The translations under genes were made by a program, and so were the position numbers. A stretch of DNA of 64,000 bases from Rhizomys pruinosus. Taxonomy: Eukaryota; Chordata; Mammalia; Rodentia; Spalacidae. Within the stretch, counting starts at the first letter, position 1, and each line of letters starts with the position of its first letter. The DNA is taken from NCBI GenBank assembly GCA_009823505.1, contig VZQC01000392.1:1012585-1076584 (forward strand), in the 5' to 3' direction. This document shows positions 62,701-63,830 of this stretch, one piece after another. Under the pieces are notes generated by a model that was given only the letters and a program-made list of their open reading frames with translations, ran no database searches and was not told where the DNA came from.

Positions 62701-63467
62701 ATAACCTTTTTTTTTTTTGTCTTTTCGAGACAGAGTCTCCCTGTAGCCCCAGCTCTCCTGGAACTCACTCTGTAGACCAGGCTGGCCTTGAACTCACAAA
62801 GATCTGCCTGCCTCTGCCTCCCAAGTGCTAGGATTAAAGGCGTGCGCCACCATGCCCAGCATAACCTAACATTCTTATGAAATATAAATTCAATTTATAA
62901 ATTAAAGGGAAAATACTTTTTTTTTTCAAAGCCAGGAAAATACTTTTTTATAAATACATTTTGTTTCTCAGTTGATAGCGCAACTTAGTTTTATATTTGG
63001 CAGAGAGGAAAGGGTTAAAGTTTTTCAGGTACGCATAGAACTAGGGCCAGCAAAATGCTCAGCATCATATAAGACGGCCAGCATATGAGCTGGACAATCT
63101 TAAGTTCAGTCCTGAAACACATGCAACATGGAGAGAACTGACTCTACAGAGTTGTCCTCTGACCTCCATGTGTGTAGCCACACTCACATACATATATACA
63201 TACACACACACAGAATAAGTTAAGCATTTTAAAAAGAAAATGAATGACAGTTAACTTTTTGCTTCTCATTTCTCAAATGTTTCCAAATTTGTGATTATAT
63301 ATTGTTTTAGGTTTGAAGATCAGCTTCAGCAGTGGTTGTCTGAAGACTCACAAGCATTCACAGAGTCGACTTATCTTCCTCTCTACCTTCCTCAGACACT
63401 AGTGTCTTTCCCTGATACTATCAAAACTCAGACTGTTGTGAAAACATCTACCACAGCTAGTCCTCAG
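45..63467 (+). CDS. MCM3AP: MCM3AP (GANP), 15 internal coding exons, partial
   Basis: Joined exons: 45-145, 2600-2731, 3290-3403, 9796-9948, 25023-25220, 27034-27102, 27182-27316, 36216-36369, 48634-48892, 49105-49202, 51572-51962, 53116-53370, 54241-54370, 57820-58020, 63311-63467. They total 2547 nt (849 codons) with no stop and matching phases at every junction. The protein follows mammalian GANP closely as I remember it (for example [58 protein letters not shown]). GANP is the scaffold of the nuclear-pore TREX-2 mRNA-export complex. Its C-terminal part is the MCM3-associated protein, reported to acetylate MCM3. Residues about 30-190 of this fragment are the charged helical CID that binds ENY2 and centrin; residues about 230-849 are the MCM3AP region. 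The protein is about 1980 aa in human, so the N-terminal half and the last roughly 60 residues are outside the window. No sign of pseudogenisation. Confidence 0.96.
437..636 (-). repeat. B2 SINE, old
   Basis: Read on the minus strand it starts at 'gtctggagagatggctcc' and contains the degenerate B-box tRNA-like stretch ending near 'gaacctgggtcctctg'. It is diverged and lies in intron 1 (146-2599). Confidence 0.8.
760..968 (-). repeat. B4 (ID + B1) SINE, old
   Basis: A degenerate B1 body (about 780-890) is followed on the + strand by the complement of an ID head (about 894-968, ending 'gagctatagtcctagccc'). ID joined to B1 is the known B4 arrangement. Confidence 0.65.
1175..1422 (-). repeat. 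Chimeric SINE: B2 head joined to B1
   Basis: On the minus strand a B2 head (from 'ggggctggagagatggc') runs to 'aagaaccatcttta' and continues directly into a B1 ('agccgggcgtggtgg'). There is no B2 tail after the B1. The same joint recurs elsewhere in the window. Confidence 0.8.
1750..1985 (-). repeat. Chimeric SINE: B2 head joined to B1
   Basis: Same head-B1 arrangement as the copy at 1175-1422. The joint is altered ('aagaaccaagaaactgggtg'). A (TTGA)n/(TTTA)n run borders the B1 end. Confidence 0.72.
2020..2262 (-). repeat. B2 tail fragment abutting B1
   Basis: The B2 3' half (about 2020-2141) is directly followed on the + strand by a minus-strand B1 (2142-2262) that enters at its 3' end. This order is opposite to the chimeric SINEs and is probably an independent insertion or deletion joint. 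Confidence 0.6.
2285..2481 (-). repeat. Old B2-related fragment
   Basis: It ends with 'gctgagccatcttgttggccc', the complement of a degenerate SINE head, after a 'gaggtcagagaacaa' body motif. Confidence 0.5.
2600..2731 (+). CDS. MCM3AP: MCM3AP exon b, start of CID helix
   Basis: Acceptor tttgtctag precedes 2600; donor ag|gtaggt follows 2731. It begins [20 protein letters not shown] and runs into a strongly charged helix with [16 protein letters not shown]. In the family this long helix carries ENY2 in TREX-2. It ends in phase 2 (AG|G, Arg). Confidence 0.95.
2869..2940. repeat. (GT)n microsatellite
   Basis: An interrupted GT run in intron 2, which contains little else besides a B1 at 3118-3241. 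Confidence 0.95.
3118..3241 (-). repeat. B1 SINE
   Basis: Minus-strand B1 body ending 'gtatgcgccacctggc', about 50 bp before exon c. Confidence 0.8.
3290..3403 (+). CDS. MCM3AP: MCM3AP exon c, CID helix
   Basis: Acceptor cttacccatag precedes 3290; donor aa|gtgagt follows 3403. It encodes [20 protein letters not shown] followed by [17 protein letters not shown]. The last Lys codon is split AA|G. A 32-bp minisatellite begins only about 90 bp downstream. Confidence 0.95.
3489..3960. repeat. 32-bp minisatellite, about 14-15 units
   Basis: Unit of the type 'ggtcctttgctctctgatct' plus 'gtcctggaaacg' (32 bp); adjacent units at 3670 and 3702 show the period exactly. Units differ mainly in the three to five bases after 'cctgga'. 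It starts about 90 bp after exon c. Confidence 0.9.
3970..4123 (-). repeat. B1 SINE
   Basis: Begins with a (TTTG)n tail then 'gagacagggtctgc' and ends 'caccaccacgaccagct'. It abuts the minisatellite. Confidence 0.85.
4135..4605 (-). mobile_element. Solo LTR of an endogenous retrovirus, approximate ends
   Basis: Read on the minus strand the block has U3-like sequence, a poly(A) signal in 'ctgcaataaagttgag' (near 4325-4340), then a GC-rich R/U5-like segment with 'ccggcggcgagg'. No coding sequence is attached. Family not identified; the exact ends and target duplication are unclear. Confidence 0.55.
4606..5280. repeat. Intron 3 stretch with two degraded B1 pieces
   Basis: Minus-strand B1-like pieces lie near 4930-5010 and 5055-5175 ('gagacagggtctcatgtag'). 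The rest (4606-4925, 5180-5280) shows nothing recognisable. Confidence 0.55.
5280..5442 (+). repeat. B1 SINE
   Basis: Full + strand B1 ('gctgggtgtggtggcccac' to 'gagaccctgtctcaaaaag') with an A tail. Confidence 0.92.
5763..6017 (-). repeat. B2 SINE, full length
   Basis: Minus strand from 'gggctggagagatggccta' (head at about 6017) to an A/T-rich tail at about 5763. Possible target duplication 'gcaaacattaaaatattt' near 5742 and 6016. Confidence 0.9.
6463..6750. repeat. B1 pair, opposite orientations
   Basis: A young minus-strand B1 (6463-6609) is followed within about 15 bp by an older + strand B1 (6615-6750), forming an inverted pair. Confidence 0.85.
6780..7117 (+). repeat. B2-like SINE then B1
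   Basis: Degenerate B2 at 6780-6962 ('gagaaagggctcagtagtta'). A short B1 at 6995-7117 has an A tail of over 20 bases. Confidence 0.75.
7265..7465 (+). repeat. Old B2-related SINE
   Basis: Head 'agcaaatggtttagttggta' and body 'ttgtcctttgacctccat' resemble ancient B2 relatives. The stretch 7470-7640 shows nothing clear. Confidence 0.5.
7641..7850 (+). repeat. Chimeric SINE: B2 head joined to B1
   Basis: B2 head from 'ggggctggagagatggctca' to 'aagaaccatctttaag', then B1 from 'tgtggtggcacacgccttta'. It ends inside the B1 at 'cttagggaga' with no B2 tail. Confidence 0.8.
8325..8847 (-). mobile_element. Solo MaLR LTR (ORR1-like) with B1 inside
   Basis: TG...CA ends ('tgtattagccac' to 'caaaccaccaca') with a perfect 5-bp target duplication ggtgt at 8320-8324 and 8848-8852. 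Orientation is minus by comparison with the complete element at 60114-62266. A B1 (8560-8708) interrupts it. Confidence 0.85.
8560..8708 (+). repeat. B1 SINE, young, inside LTR
   Basis: Near-consensus B1 ('gccgggcgtggtggcgcacg') with poly(A). Flanked by a 14-bp duplication of LTR sequence ('aaattcactaagcc'). Confidence 0.93.
9431..9755. repeat. (CA)n and two truncated B1s
   Basis: A short CA run at about 9443-9462. Minus-strand B1 fragment about 9568-9670, then + strand B1 fragment 9672-9755 that ends just before the exon d acceptor. Confidence 0.75.
9796..9948 (+). CDS. MCM3AP: MCM3AP exon d, CID
   Basis: Acceptor ctgtatcctag precedes 9796; donor cg|gtgagt follows 9948. It encodes [34 protein letters not shown] and [17 protein letters not shown]. 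The acceptor lies only about 35-40 bp after the end of a truncated B1 SINE (9672-9755), so the branch point must sit in that short non-B1 stretch or at the B1 edge. Confidence 0.95.
9985..10085 (-). repeat. B1 fragment, old
   Basis: 'tcactgtgtatccctggctg' to 'cccccacacctggc', degenerate minus-strand B1 just after exon d. Confidence 0.6.
10086..11480. other. Repeat-poor AT-rich intron sequence
   Basis: No SINE, LTR, tandem repeat or ORF with recognisable content in about 1.4 kb. This is the longest repeat-poor stretch of intron 4. Confidence 0.6.
11484..11618 (-). repeat. B1 SINE, 5' truncated
   Basis: (TTTA)n tail then 'cgagacaggatcttcctg' to 'cccgagtgctagg'. The remaining B1 5' end is missing where the GC-rich block begins. 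Confidence 0.88.
11619..13213 (-). mobile_element. GC-rich internal/leader region of an endogenous retrovirus, no coding frame
   Basis: About 1.6 kb of CpG-containing, GC-rich DNA directly downstream (minus strand) of an LTR. Minus-strand motifs of the type 'ttctgccatgttgtcccc' recur three times (near 11905-11925, 12105-12122, 12590-12608). No gag, pol or env homology is visible. Open frames in it (for example minus 12010-12882) look like GC-rich chance frames. Confidence 0.5.
13214..13499 (-). mobile_element. LTR of an IAP-like (class II) endogenous retrovirus
   Basis: On the minus strand it begins 'tgttgggcctgtgggccc', has a TATA-like 'catatataag', a poly(A) signal in 'tgatgcaataaagtgagt', and an R/U5 resembling rodent IAP-type LTRs ('gagctccgggtctgccg'), ending near 'accatcgaca'. 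It interrupts L1 sequence on its high-coordinate side. The end near 13214 is approximate. Confidence 0.65.
13500..14560 (+). pseudogene. LINE-1 remnant A, internally deleted
   Basis: About 13640-13920 matches the C-terminal part of L1 ORF1 (degraded frames). About 14085-14350 matches the start of ORF2 ([23 protein letters not shown]). About 14395-14560 resembles L1 3' UTR. Most of ORF2 is missing. Confidence 0.75.
15095..15614 (-). mobile_element. Solo MaLR LTR (ORR1-like) with B1 inside
   Basis: Inserted in L1 remnant B with a 5-bp target duplication gtgaa (15090-15094, 15615-15619). Ends in 'caaaccaccaca'. Carries a + strand B1 at about 15155-15312. Confidence 0.82.
15155..15312 (+). repeat. 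B1 SINE inside LTR
   Basis: 'agcccgggcgtgg' to 'gagaccctgtcttaaaaaaa', inserted in the ORR1-like LTR at a different point from the B1 in the 8325 copy. Confidence 0.88.
16202..16973. other. Unremarkable intron with short (CA)n
   Basis: A CA run sits at about 16258-16288. Nothing else recognisable. Confidence 0.6.
16974..17200 (+). repeat. B2 SINE
   Basis: 'ggggctggagagatagccta' to 'acatacaaaataaataaaat'. Near full length and fairly young. Confidence 0.9.
17450..17995 (-). repeat. Two old B2 SINEs
   Basis: Minus-strand B2-like elements at about 17450-17690 (very diverged) and 17765-17995 (head complement 'ctatctctccagcccc'). Confidence 0.75.
18043..18195 (-). repeat. B1 SINE
   Basis: 'tttgagacaaggatctcccc' to 'ccaccatacctggc', with several small insertions. 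Confidence 0.8.
18196..19019. other. Non-repetitive intron with an unexplained antisense ORF
   Basis: No known repeat seen. A minus-strand frame at 18385-18690 (101 codons counting an initial TTG, no ATG at that end) is open, preceded by an in-frame stop, and has an AG just before it. I do not recognise the product. Confidence 0.4.
19020..19678. repeat. 61/58-bp minisatellite, 11 units
   Basis: Units start at 19020, 19081, 19142, 19200, 19261, 19322, 19383, 19441, 19499, 19557 and 19618. Each begins 'tagagtgttcacagatt' and ends 'acttcccagcaag'. Four units are 58 bp because of one recurring 3-bp loss after 'acagtaa'. The last unit is the most diverged. Confidence 0.97.
19728..20135 (-). mobile_element. 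Solo MaLR LTR, MT type
   Basis: Contains 'cttttcctgttgctgtga', 'cttggggaggaaaggttt', 'acatgcctacaggccca' and ends near 'aagttgacaaaaaactaatc', the order found (inverted) in MT LTRs. Confidence 0.78.
20306..20522 (+). repeat. B2 SINE
   Basis: 'ggggctggacagattagcca' to an A-rich tail 'ccaacaaaataa'. Moderately diverged. Confidence 0.85.
20523..21593. other. Intron stretch without recognised elements
   Basis: Only a short GT run near 21139-21158. A minus-strand ORF at 20556-20864 has no recognisable product. Confidence 0.5.
21594..21842 (+). repeat. B2 SINE
   Basis: 'ggggctggagtgatggctat' to 'ggaaaataaataaattaaaa'. Confidence 0.9.
22059..22243 (-). repeat. Poly(T) and B1 SINE
   Basis: A T run of over 50 bases (one interruption) at 22059-22114 leads into a minus-strand B1 with many small indels. 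Confidence 0.78.
22264..22510 (+). repeat. B2 SINE with unusual indels
   Basis: Recognisable B2 ('gcggagagatggcctaaagc' to 'cagaataaataaatt') with many single-base insertions, like the adjacent B1. This suggests lower base accuracy here. Confidence 0.8.
22511..22982. other. Intron stretch, nothing recognised
   Basis: No repeat family or ORF of note seen. Confidence 0.5.
22983..23300 (-). mobile_element. Old MaLR LTR fragment (MLT/MST-like)
   Basis: 'gacttatagagaaaagggtt' followed by 'agctcacagttcggaag' is the inverted end of MLT/MST-type LTRs, with a diverged remainder. Confidence 0.6.
23301..24034. other. Intron stretch, nothing recognised
   Basis: Overlapping short open frames on both strands near 23623-23950 have no recognisable product. 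Confidence 0.5.
24035..24620. mobile_element. Ancient Tigger-like DNA transposon relic
   Basis: Diverged matches in order to the common mammalian Tigger sequence: 'ggtggatgcctaaaaccatg', 'tactgagtgactgacaggtg', 'ctcagagtgacacacaattt', 'acttatttctggaa'. No transposase frame remains. Confidence 0.6.
24638..24816 (-). repeat. N, (GT)n and B1 SINE
   Basis: A single N at 24638 precedes a GT run (24639-24681) that forms the tail of a near-consensus minus-strand B1 (24682-24816). The N probably marks uncertain repeat length. Confidence 0.9.
25023..25220 (+). CDS. MCM3AP: MCM3AP exon e
   Basis: Acceptor ggtatcctctag precedes 25023; donor cag|gtcagt follows 25220. It encodes [20 protein letters not shown], then [20 protein letters not shown] and [18 protein letters not shown]. 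The basic Trp-containing segment at its start is the likely centrin-binding end of the CID. The original shorter MCM3AP protein begins near here. Confidence 0.96.
25367..25477 (-). repeat. B1 SINE, truncated
   Basis: 'ttgagacagggtcttccttt' to 'cccgagtgctg', in intron 5, cut by the B2 insertion at 25475. Confidence 0.85.
25491..25646 (-). repeat. B2 SINE, very young, 3' shortened
   Basis: Near-consensus B2 head. It stops at 'gaatccgagacccgc' then an A tail, so it is shorter than the others. Flanked by a perfect 16-bp target duplication 'ctgaatgtcatctctt' (25475-25490, 25647-25662). Confidence 0.95.
25680..25722. repeat. 43-bp hairpin
   Basis: Arms 'ccatgttgcctccc' (25680-25693) and 'gggaggcaacatgg' (25709-25722) are exactly complementary. 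The loop adds an inner aggg/ccct pair. Confidence 0.9.
26046..26156 (-). repeat. B1 SINE
   Basis: 'tttgagacagggtctctctg' to 'ctgcctcccaagttt'. Its 5' end is missing. The rest of intron 5 (25723-26045, 26157-27033) shows no repeat I can name. Confidence 0.85.
27034..27102 (+). CDS. MCM3AP: MCM3AP exon f (69 bp)
   Basis: Acceptor tttctttgtag precedes 27034; donor gag|gtctgt follows 27102. It encodes [22 protein letters not shown]. It is separated from the next exon by a 79-bp intron, near the minimum size for mammals. Ends AG|C (Ser). Confidence 0.94.
27182..27316 (+). CDS. MCM3AP: MCM3AP exon g
   Basis: Acceptor tcccttctag precedes 27182; donor ggcag|gtcagg follows 27316. It encodes [34 protein letters not shown] and [10 protein letters not shown]. 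Ends AG|A (Arg), joining to [10 protein letters not shown] in the next exon. Confidence 0.95.
27641..27992. other. Aberrant C-depleted block after an N (likely assembly error)
   Basis: Following the N at 27641 the + strand is almost free of C for about 350 bp. The sequence just before it ('actttgcctgctatagttcc', 27588-27607) reappears just after it near 27999-28034 in altered form. Confidence 0.75.
28131..28276 (-). repeat. B1 SINE
   Basis: Preceded by a T run of about 33; 'tttgagacagggtctccctg' to 'ccactatgcccagtt'. Confidence 0.9.
28316..28543 (-). repeat. B2 SINE
   Basis: (TTTA)n-type tail, then the full minus-strand B2 to 'catctctccagcccc'. Flanking 'cttttggcattttta' copies (about 28279 and 28545) suggest a target duplication. 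Confidence 0.92.
28582..28785 (+). repeat. B2 SINE, older
   Basis: 'gggttggagagatggttcag' to 'taccaataaaattaaattt'. Confidence 0.82.
28855..29572. repeat. Three B1 SINEs of different age
   Basis: + strand old B1 about 28855-28965, + strand B1 29215-29352, and minus-strand B1 fragment 29483-29572 ('ctgtagaccaggccgacctt'). Confidence 0.75.
29838..30259 (-). mobile_element. MaLR MT-type element, 3' LTR
   Basis: TG...CA block from 'tgttctagtttgcctcc' to 'caacttgacacaca'; on the minus strand it begins with the MT-type 'tgtgtgtcaagttgacaag'. Confidence 0.85.
30260..32001 (-). mobile_element. MaLR MT-type element, internal region (disturbed)
   Basis: Non-coding MaLR internal sequence. A tRNA-Leu-type primer site (minus strand 'tggtaccagagaatggg', 31980-31996) lies 5 bp from the 5' LTR. 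It holds a B1 at 30372-30483 and, after the N at 30484, a block (30485 to about 31040) that also occurs at 32353 and 32921. A short CTG run is at about 31307-31320. Confidence 0.75.
32002..33120 (-). mobile_element. MaLR MT-type element, 5' LTR, split and locally repeated
   Basis: The LTR begins at 32002 ('tgttctagtttgcctcc'), is interrupted by a minus-strand B2 (about 32230-32452) and resumes at 'tctcagtctgctttctta'. The B2 plus LTR part appears again after the N at 32815. The LTR end is lost after 'aataaagaaaagag'. Confidence 0.7.
33224..33500 (+). repeat. Chimeric SINE: B2 head joined to B1
   Basis: 'ggggatggagagatggctga' to 'aagaaccgtctttaag', then B1 'ccaggtgtagtggcacacgc' and a (TAAA)n tail. 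The apparent extra copies at 30789 and 32660 belong to the locally repeated block and are not counted as separate loci. Confidence 0.85.
33505..33602 (-). repeat. B1 SINE fragment
   Basis: 'gctgtgtagaccaggctggc' to 'caccaccatgcccagc'. The following stretch 33603-33945 shows nothing recognisable. Confidence 0.8.
33950..34985. repeat. Unnamed rodent interspersed repeat, copy 2 (contains minisatellite)
   Basis: Colinear with the copy at 7900-9430: 'cctattgagtcaagtttgtg', 'tgctgggattttgtctgg', 'gttgcaaaaagaagcttctt'. It lacks the ORR1-like LTR but has an expanded tandem array at 34332-34726. Confidence 0.65.
34332..34726. repeat. 47/33-bp minisatellite, 9 units
   Basis: Unit starts at 34332, 34379, 34412, 34459, 34492, 34539, 34586, 34633 and 34680 ('tttaatacaggggtcctg'). 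Two units (34379, 34459) are 33 bp, lacking the same 14 bp. The last four 47-bp units are almost identical. Confidence 0.96.
34986..35236. other. G-rich intron stretch
   Basis: Purine-rich sequence with two similar 'tctggaggtct' segments (near 34994 and 35174). No element recognised. Confidence 0.5.
35238..35530. repeat. B2 fragment (minus) then B2 (plus)
   Basis: Minus-strand head fragment 35238-35320 ('accatgtaggggctgggaac'), then a + strand B2 35337-35530 ending in an A-rich tail. Confidence 0.78.
35610..35760 (-). repeat. Old B2-related fragment
   Basis: 'atgcatgcatgcatgcacat' run then 'gaggtctgagaacaacttgc', like the fragment at 2285-2481. Confidence 0.45.
35915..36060 (+). repeat. B1 SINE
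   Basis: 'ccaggggtggtggcacacac' to 'gagaccctgtctcaagac', ending about 155 bp before exon h. Confidence 0.9.
36216..36369 (+). CDS. MCM3AP: MCM3AP exon h
   Basis: Acceptor tttatctacag precedes 36216; donor aaag|gtaagt follows 36369. It encodes [40 protein letters not shown] and [11 protein letters not shown]. It ends in phase 0. The next intron is 12.3 kb because of L1 and other repeats. Confidence 0.96.
36664..38460. repeat. Unidentified ~2.2-kb repeat unit, copy 1
   Basis: Colinear with 38888-40680: 'agtccagactatatt', 'cccctcttctgcaatttgtt', 'acaaagcacaagcaatcgga', 'cctgttttcctttt', 'atgttcctcattccttagtg', and an A/T-rich end containing 'tcctacaagtaaagaaagtg'. Offset between copies is about 2.2 kb. 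No ORF of note. Confidence 0.75.
38461..38887. repeat. Partial extra copy of the repeat's end segment
   Basis: 38637-38800 repeats the end segment seen at about 38290-38450 and 40513-40680 ('tgtcctacaagtaaaagaaa', 'acattttatattccc'-like). The unit's end is therefore present three times, its beginning only twice. Confidence 0.7.
38888..40680. repeat. Unidentified ~2.2-kb repeat unit, copy 2
   Basis: Second copy, same orientation. On the minus strand it contains an A-run/'aaaaaaaggggagata' purine tract near 40373-40390. Its high-coordinate end merges with the 3' end of the L1 without a clear poly(A) boundary, so part of this may be L1 3' UTR. Confidence 0.72.
39833..39892. repeat. Near-perfect inverted repeat, 29-bp arms
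   Basis: Left arm 39833-39861, right arm 39864-39892, 2-bp spacer, one mismatch. It lies in copy 2 of the ~2.2-kb repeat; only the right-arm equivalent appears in copy 1 (near 37595-37630). Confidence 0.93.
40849..44682 (-). CDS. LINE-1 ORF2 (endonuclease and reverse transcriptase), 1277 aa, intact
   Basis: ORF2p nicks target DNA and copies L1 RNA at the nick. The N-terminal ~240 residues are an APE-type endonuclease ([24 protein letters not shown] with the catalytic Glu, [22 protein letters not shown]). The reverse transcriptase follows, with [27 protein letters not shown] and the catalytic FADDMIVYL at about residue 700. The C-terminal Cys-rich segment is [18 protein letters not shown]. 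Length is close to the rodent norm (about 1280), with no stop or frameshift, so it is probably a young insertion. Whether it retrotransposes cannot be judged from sequence alone. Confidence 0.95.
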   Translation of the reverse strand: MDNKVKGSNIHLSIITLNINGLNSPIKRHRLGEWIRKQNPSICCLQETHLNFKDRHQLKVKGWKKIFQANGTKKKAGVAILVSDKIDFKAKEIKRDKEGHYILIKGTINDEDLTIMNIYAPNASAPNFVKTTLQDFKAQINPSTVIVGDFNTPLSPLDRSTGQKINKETSELNDTIHQLDLTDIYRIFHPNTREYTFYSAPHGTFSKIDHILGHREKLKKYKKIEIISCILSDHSAIKLNINTRISPTPYKNTWRLNNTLLNNEWVRDEIKKEIKTFLELNDNDNTTQQNLWDTLKAVLRGKFIALSAYIKKTERAQVNDLTQRLKVLEREQQMNPKRSRQEEITKIRAEINEIETKKTIQKINQSKSWFFERINKIDRPLAQLTKRKKEQLQINRICDERGNITTDNEKIQTTIRDYFKNLYSTKFENLEEMDEYLKTWEPPKLNQEEIDSLNSPIIYEEIDDVISSLPNKKCPGPDGFTAEFYKIFQKDLQPLLLKLFRRIQLEGVLPDSFYEASITLIPKPGKDATKKENYRPISLMNTDAKILNRILANRIQTHIKKIIHHDQVGFIPEMQGWFNIRKSINIIKHINGLKDKNHTIISIDAEKAFDKIQHPYMFKVLERIGLEGSFLNVIKAIYRKPTANIILNGETTAAFPLRVGTRQGCPLSPLLFNIVLETLARAIRQEKEIKGVLIGKEEVKLSLFADDMIVYLRDAKNSTSKLLEMIKNFSKVAGYKINLEKSVAFLYTNNKQLKKDYKETFPLKIASKTIKYLGTNLTKHTKDLYNKNFKPLKKEIEQDIRRWTNLPCSWIGKINIVKMSILPKLIYRFNAIPIKIPKSFFTGLEKKILNFIWKNKRPRIARATLSEKSNTGGISIPDLKLYYRAIVIKTAWYWHKNRSVDQWNKTEDPNLSTYNFSHLIFDKGAKKTQWRKDSIFNKWCWQNWITTCRRMKLNPYLSPCTKVNSRWIKDLNVKPKTLEVIEEKLGSRLQDIGVGKDFLNQTAAAQEIRSIIDKWDLIKLKSFCTSKETIKEVKRKPTEWEETFTADTSDKALISRIYKLLKKQRKKKTNESLKRWSKELNRDFTEEELEMAEKHLKNCSTSLIVREMQIKTTLRYHLTPIRLARIKRTNDTKCWRGCGERGTLIHCWWECKLVQPLWKAVWRTLGRLKMSLPFDPVIPLLGIYPQDSSYCRNTCTAIFIAALFTIAKSWNQPKCPSTAEWIEKMWYMYTMEFYAAIKKDDIMNFAGKWMELEDIILSEVTQSQKNKRRMVSLICGC
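44727..45830 (-). CDS. LINE-1 ORF1 (RNA-binding chaperone), 367 aa, intact
   Basis: ORF1p forms trimers that coat L1 RNA. After a short N-terminus ([20 protein letters not shown]) comes a long charged coiled coil (about residues 40-150, with heptads such as [20 protein letters not shown]), then the RRM ([12 protein letters not shown] about 185-200) and the C-terminal domain ([16 protein letters not shown], then [18 protein letters not shown]). Length is normal for rodent L1. No disruption seen. Confidence 0.94.
   Translation of the reverse strand: MPGTQRRDNMGKVQDNSTPSSTNPIGDRYNGIPLEVTPETDLRGIIADLCREIKEHKEEFRELKEGIDKLQKELEREKNKHLKEVETLKKEANQRSKEHEEEIEKLKKEIDILKKSQDEMKKEIEHSSNQEERKGKSLRNRMEEAEQRISDLEDNTEQLKNSNKDYEKFKNTQKWNNQEIWDTMKRSNLRIIGIEEGEESQENSIEHIFNTIIDENFPKLKIDKPIQIQEAHRTPNRQDQKRNSPRHIIVKVLDAQNKDKILKATREKQVTYKGKPIRITNDFSPQTMKARRTWSKAFPVLKDYGCQPRILYPAKMSITLEGERKIFHDISKMIEYISGKPTLQKILEAIQRAEEKSNYPQAPRERN
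46398..46620 (-). repeat. B2 SINE in old L1
   Basis: Minus-strand B2 with head complement 'aggccatctctccagaccc'; the repeated flank 'ctccgtgct'/'ctgtgcttcttg' marks the insertion in ORF1 sequence. Confidence 0.9.
46830..46983 (-). repeat. B1 SINE in old L1
   Basis: Near-consensus minus-strand B1 flanked by 'tttttcataatctttctt' and 'tttttcataatctttact', a target duplication of about 15 bp. Confidence 0.93.
47583..48110 (-). mobile_element. Older LINE-1 5' UTR with two monomer-like repeats
   Basis: 'ggaagtccctgatctaagct' plus the following 'ctgtgcactc' occurs near 47847 and 48067, about 220 bp apart, in the manner of rodent L1 promoter monomers. The intact L1 lacks this segment. Confidence 0.7.
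48152..48380 (+). repeat. B2 SINE
   Basis: 'ggggctggagagatggttca' to 'aataaataaagaaaaaagat', flanked by 'gattacagtaatat' copies (about 48138 and 48382), a target duplication. Confidence 0.93.
48634..48892 (+). CDS. MCM3AP: MCM3AP exon i
   Basis: Acceptor gctgttgcag precedes 48634; donor gatg|gtatgt follows 48892. It encodes [38 protein letters not shown] and [20 protein letters not shown], within the C-terminal MCM3AP region. The final Gly codon is split G|GT. Confidence 0.96.
49105..49202 (+). CDS. MCM3AP: MCM3AP exon j
   Basis: Acceptor ctcttaaag precedes 49105; donor aag|gtaaag follows 49202. It encodes [20 protein letters not shown] and [12 protein letters not shown]. It ends in phase 0. 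Only 212 bp separate it from the preceding exon. Confidence 0.95.
49240..49693 (-). repeat. Two B1 SINEs
   Basis: An old minus-strand B1 about 49240-49365, just after exon j, and a near-consensus one at 49552-49693 ('cctatactttt' flanks on both sides). Confidence 0.85.
49798..50140. repeat. B1 (plus) then old B2 (minus)
   Basis: + strand B1 49798-49940; minus-strand B2 about 49958-50140 ('gtatattgcctgcatttatg'). Confidence 0.82.
50235..50840. repeat. B1 (minus), B2 (plus), B1 (plus) cluster
   Basis: Minus B1 50235-50382; + B2 50416-50630; + B1 50675-50840 with an A tail of about 20. The 'atgttatctgag' flanks of the B2 (50406, 50638) are a target duplication. Confidence 0.9.
50945..51080 (-). 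repeat. B1 SINE
   Basis: 'tgtctcactatagctccagc' to 'cgctaccacacctgcc'. The remainder of intron 10 (51081-51571) shows nothing recognisable. Confidence 0.85.
51572..51962 (+). CDS. MCM3AP: MCM3AP exon k (391 bp, largest here)
   Basis: Acceptor tgcttctcag precedes 51572; donor gcag|gtttga follows 51962. It encodes [60 protein letters not shown] and [20 protein letters not shown]. This is the most conserved stretch of the C-terminal region, within the segment proposed as the MCM3 acetylase. I cannot point to a canonical GNAT motif with certainty. Confidence 0.96.
51963..52571. other. Intron 11, unremarkable first half
   Basis: No repeat or conserved ORF recognised. Confidence 0.5.
52572..53095 (+). 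repeat. Two B2 SINEs in tandem
   Basis: B2 at 52572-52806 and B2 at 52838-53045, separated by a repeat of 'cctgtaacta'. The second ends in a C8A9-type tract just upstream of the exon l acceptor. Confidence 0.9.
53116..53370 (+). CDS. MCM3AP: MCM3AP exon l
   Basis: Acceptor ctttccag precedes 53116; donor tatcag|gtaatt follows 53370. It encodes [40 protein letters not shown] and [20 protein letters not shown]. The Glu at its end is split G|AG. Confidence 0.96.
53403..53655 (-). repeat. Chimeric SINE: B2 head joined to B1
   Basis: Minus-strand B2 head from 'ggtgctggagagatagctca' to 'aagaaccgtctttaag', then B1 from 'ccaggcatggtggcacacac'. No B2 tail. It starts about 35 bp after exon l. Confidence 0.85.
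53668..53872. repeat. Poly(A) of about 41 and a B1 (minus)
   Basis: A run at 53668-53708 followed by a diverged minus-strand B1 at about 53735-53872. Confidence 0.8.
54241..54370 (+). CDS. MCM3AP: MCM3AP exon m
   Basis: Acceptor gttttctcag ends at 54240 after a long pyrimidine tract; donor gatg|gtgagg follows 54370. It encodes [38 protein letters not shown] and QQSQG. It ends TG|T, a Cys with the next exon, where human GANP as I recall it has Arg. Confidence 0.95.
54371..54764. other. Start of intron 13, nothing recognised
   Basis: An open + strand frame at 54387-54665 has no recognisable product. Confidence 0.5.
54765..55297. repeat. Old B2 (plus) and two B1 (minus)
   Basis: Old + strand B2-like element 54765-54950; minus-strand B1s at 54980-55125 and 55150-55297, separated by 'ctatctaatcaataag'. 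Confidence 0.82.
55391..55775 (-). mobile_element. Solo MaLR LTR, MT-like, old
   Basis: 'tgtcctggtttcatttctgt' to 'gcattgtgtccagttgaa' with 'cccacaggccaacctgatct' inside, the MT order inverted. Confidence 0.72.
55776..56797. other. Intron 13 middle with an old B1
   Basis: A diverged + strand B1 lies at about 56068-56195. A + strand frame at 56452-56673 (74 codons) is open with no recognised product. The rest is unremarkable. Confidence 0.45.
56798..57447 (+). repeat. Two B2 and one B1 SINE, all plus
   Basis: Old B2 56798-57003; young B2 57058-57297 ('gaagacttgctggg' flanks suggest a target duplication); B1 57300-57447. Confidence 0.88.
57820..58020 (+). CDS. MCM3AP: MCM3AP exon n
   Basis: Acceptor tacttaacag precedes 57820; donor aaaag|gtgaga follows 58020. 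It encodes [40 protein letters not shown] and [20 protein letters not shown], then EKEENKR. The stretch with [14 protein letters not shown] is the least conserved part compared with human as I remember it. Confidence 0.95.
58180..58840 (+). repeat. B1, B2-like and B1 SINEs
   Basis: Near-consensus B1 58180-58346 (flanked by 'aaagaaattaag' copies), diverged B2-like element 58352-58560, B1 58683-58840. Confidence 0.88.
59158..59337. repeat. 36-bp minisatellite, 5 exact-length units
   Basis: Units start at 59158, 59194, 59230, 59266 and 59302 ('agcaccgagtactcatcctg' + 16 bp). Only single-base differences (tac/tcc; accg/acgg). The 36-bp period is a whole number of codons. Confidence 0.96.
59343..59495 (-). 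repeat. B1 SINE
   Basis: 'tttgagacagggtgtccctg' to 'cagccccatgcccagcc', starting at the last minisatellite unit. Confidence 0.88.
59850..60087 (-). repeat. B2 SINE, young
   Basis: Minus-strand B2 with 'cctcacccttatttct' on both sides (about 59828 and 60086), a target duplication of about 16 bp. Confidence 0.95.
60114..60471 (-). repeat. 3' LTR of the MaLR element
   Basis: 358 bp; about as similar to the other LTR as expected for an insertion of moderate age, with scattered substitutions and small indels. Confidence 0.87.
61907..62266 (-). repeat. 5' LTR of the MaLR element
   Basis: 360 bp, next to the primer-binding site. Same family as the solo LTRs at 8325 and 15095. Confidence 0.87.
62272..62709. 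other. Intron 14 stretch, no element recognised
   Basis: Pyrimidine-rich segment (62500-62580) with CT/CCCC runs. Nothing else recognised. Confidence 0.5.
62710..62862 (-). repeat. B1 SINE
   Basis: 'tttcgagacagagtctccct' to 'caccatgcccagc', near consensus, flanked by 'ataacct' copies. Confidence 0.92.
63045..63240 (+). repeat. Old B2-related SINE
   Basis: 'ggccagcaaaatgctcagca' to 'acacacagaataagttaagc', ending about 70 bp before exon o. Confidence 0.55.
63311..63467 (+). CDS. MCM3AP: MCM3AP exon o (last in window)
   Basis: Acceptor tattgttttag precedes 63311; donor cctcag|gtgaga follows 63467. It encodes [40 protein letters not shown] and [12 protein letters not shown]. It ends in phase 0. 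The final exon or exons with the stop codon are not in the window. Confidence 0.95.
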
Positions 63468-63684
63468 GTGAGAACACAGTATGCTTGCATTTGTAGAAGT
63501 CAAGACTGAGAGAATGGGACTGAGAAACAAATGTCTGGATTCTTCCTATAATGATCATGATAAGTAACATATTACCTGCTGAAGTTGGGCCTTTTAAAAT
63601 GTCTGTATTAAGACCCAGCTACTTCTGAGCTTCTGCCTTTGAAATAAATGGAGAACAGAATGAAACATGGTTAAGAACTAAAAT

Positions 63685-63830
63685 AAGGTGGTTGGGCTGT
63701 AGTGCAGTTGGTAAAGTGCTTGCCTATCATGCACCAAGCCTTGGGTTCAAGCCCTAGTACAACATAAACTGGAAAGAGTGGTGCATGCCTATAATCCCAG
63801 CACTAGAGAGCTAGACACAAGCCTCTCCCC
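63685..63830 (+). repeat. B4 SINE (ID head + B1)
   Basis: ID head 'tgggctgtagtgcagttggt' followed by a truncated B1 ('gtggtgcatgcctataatcc'). Confidence 0.72.
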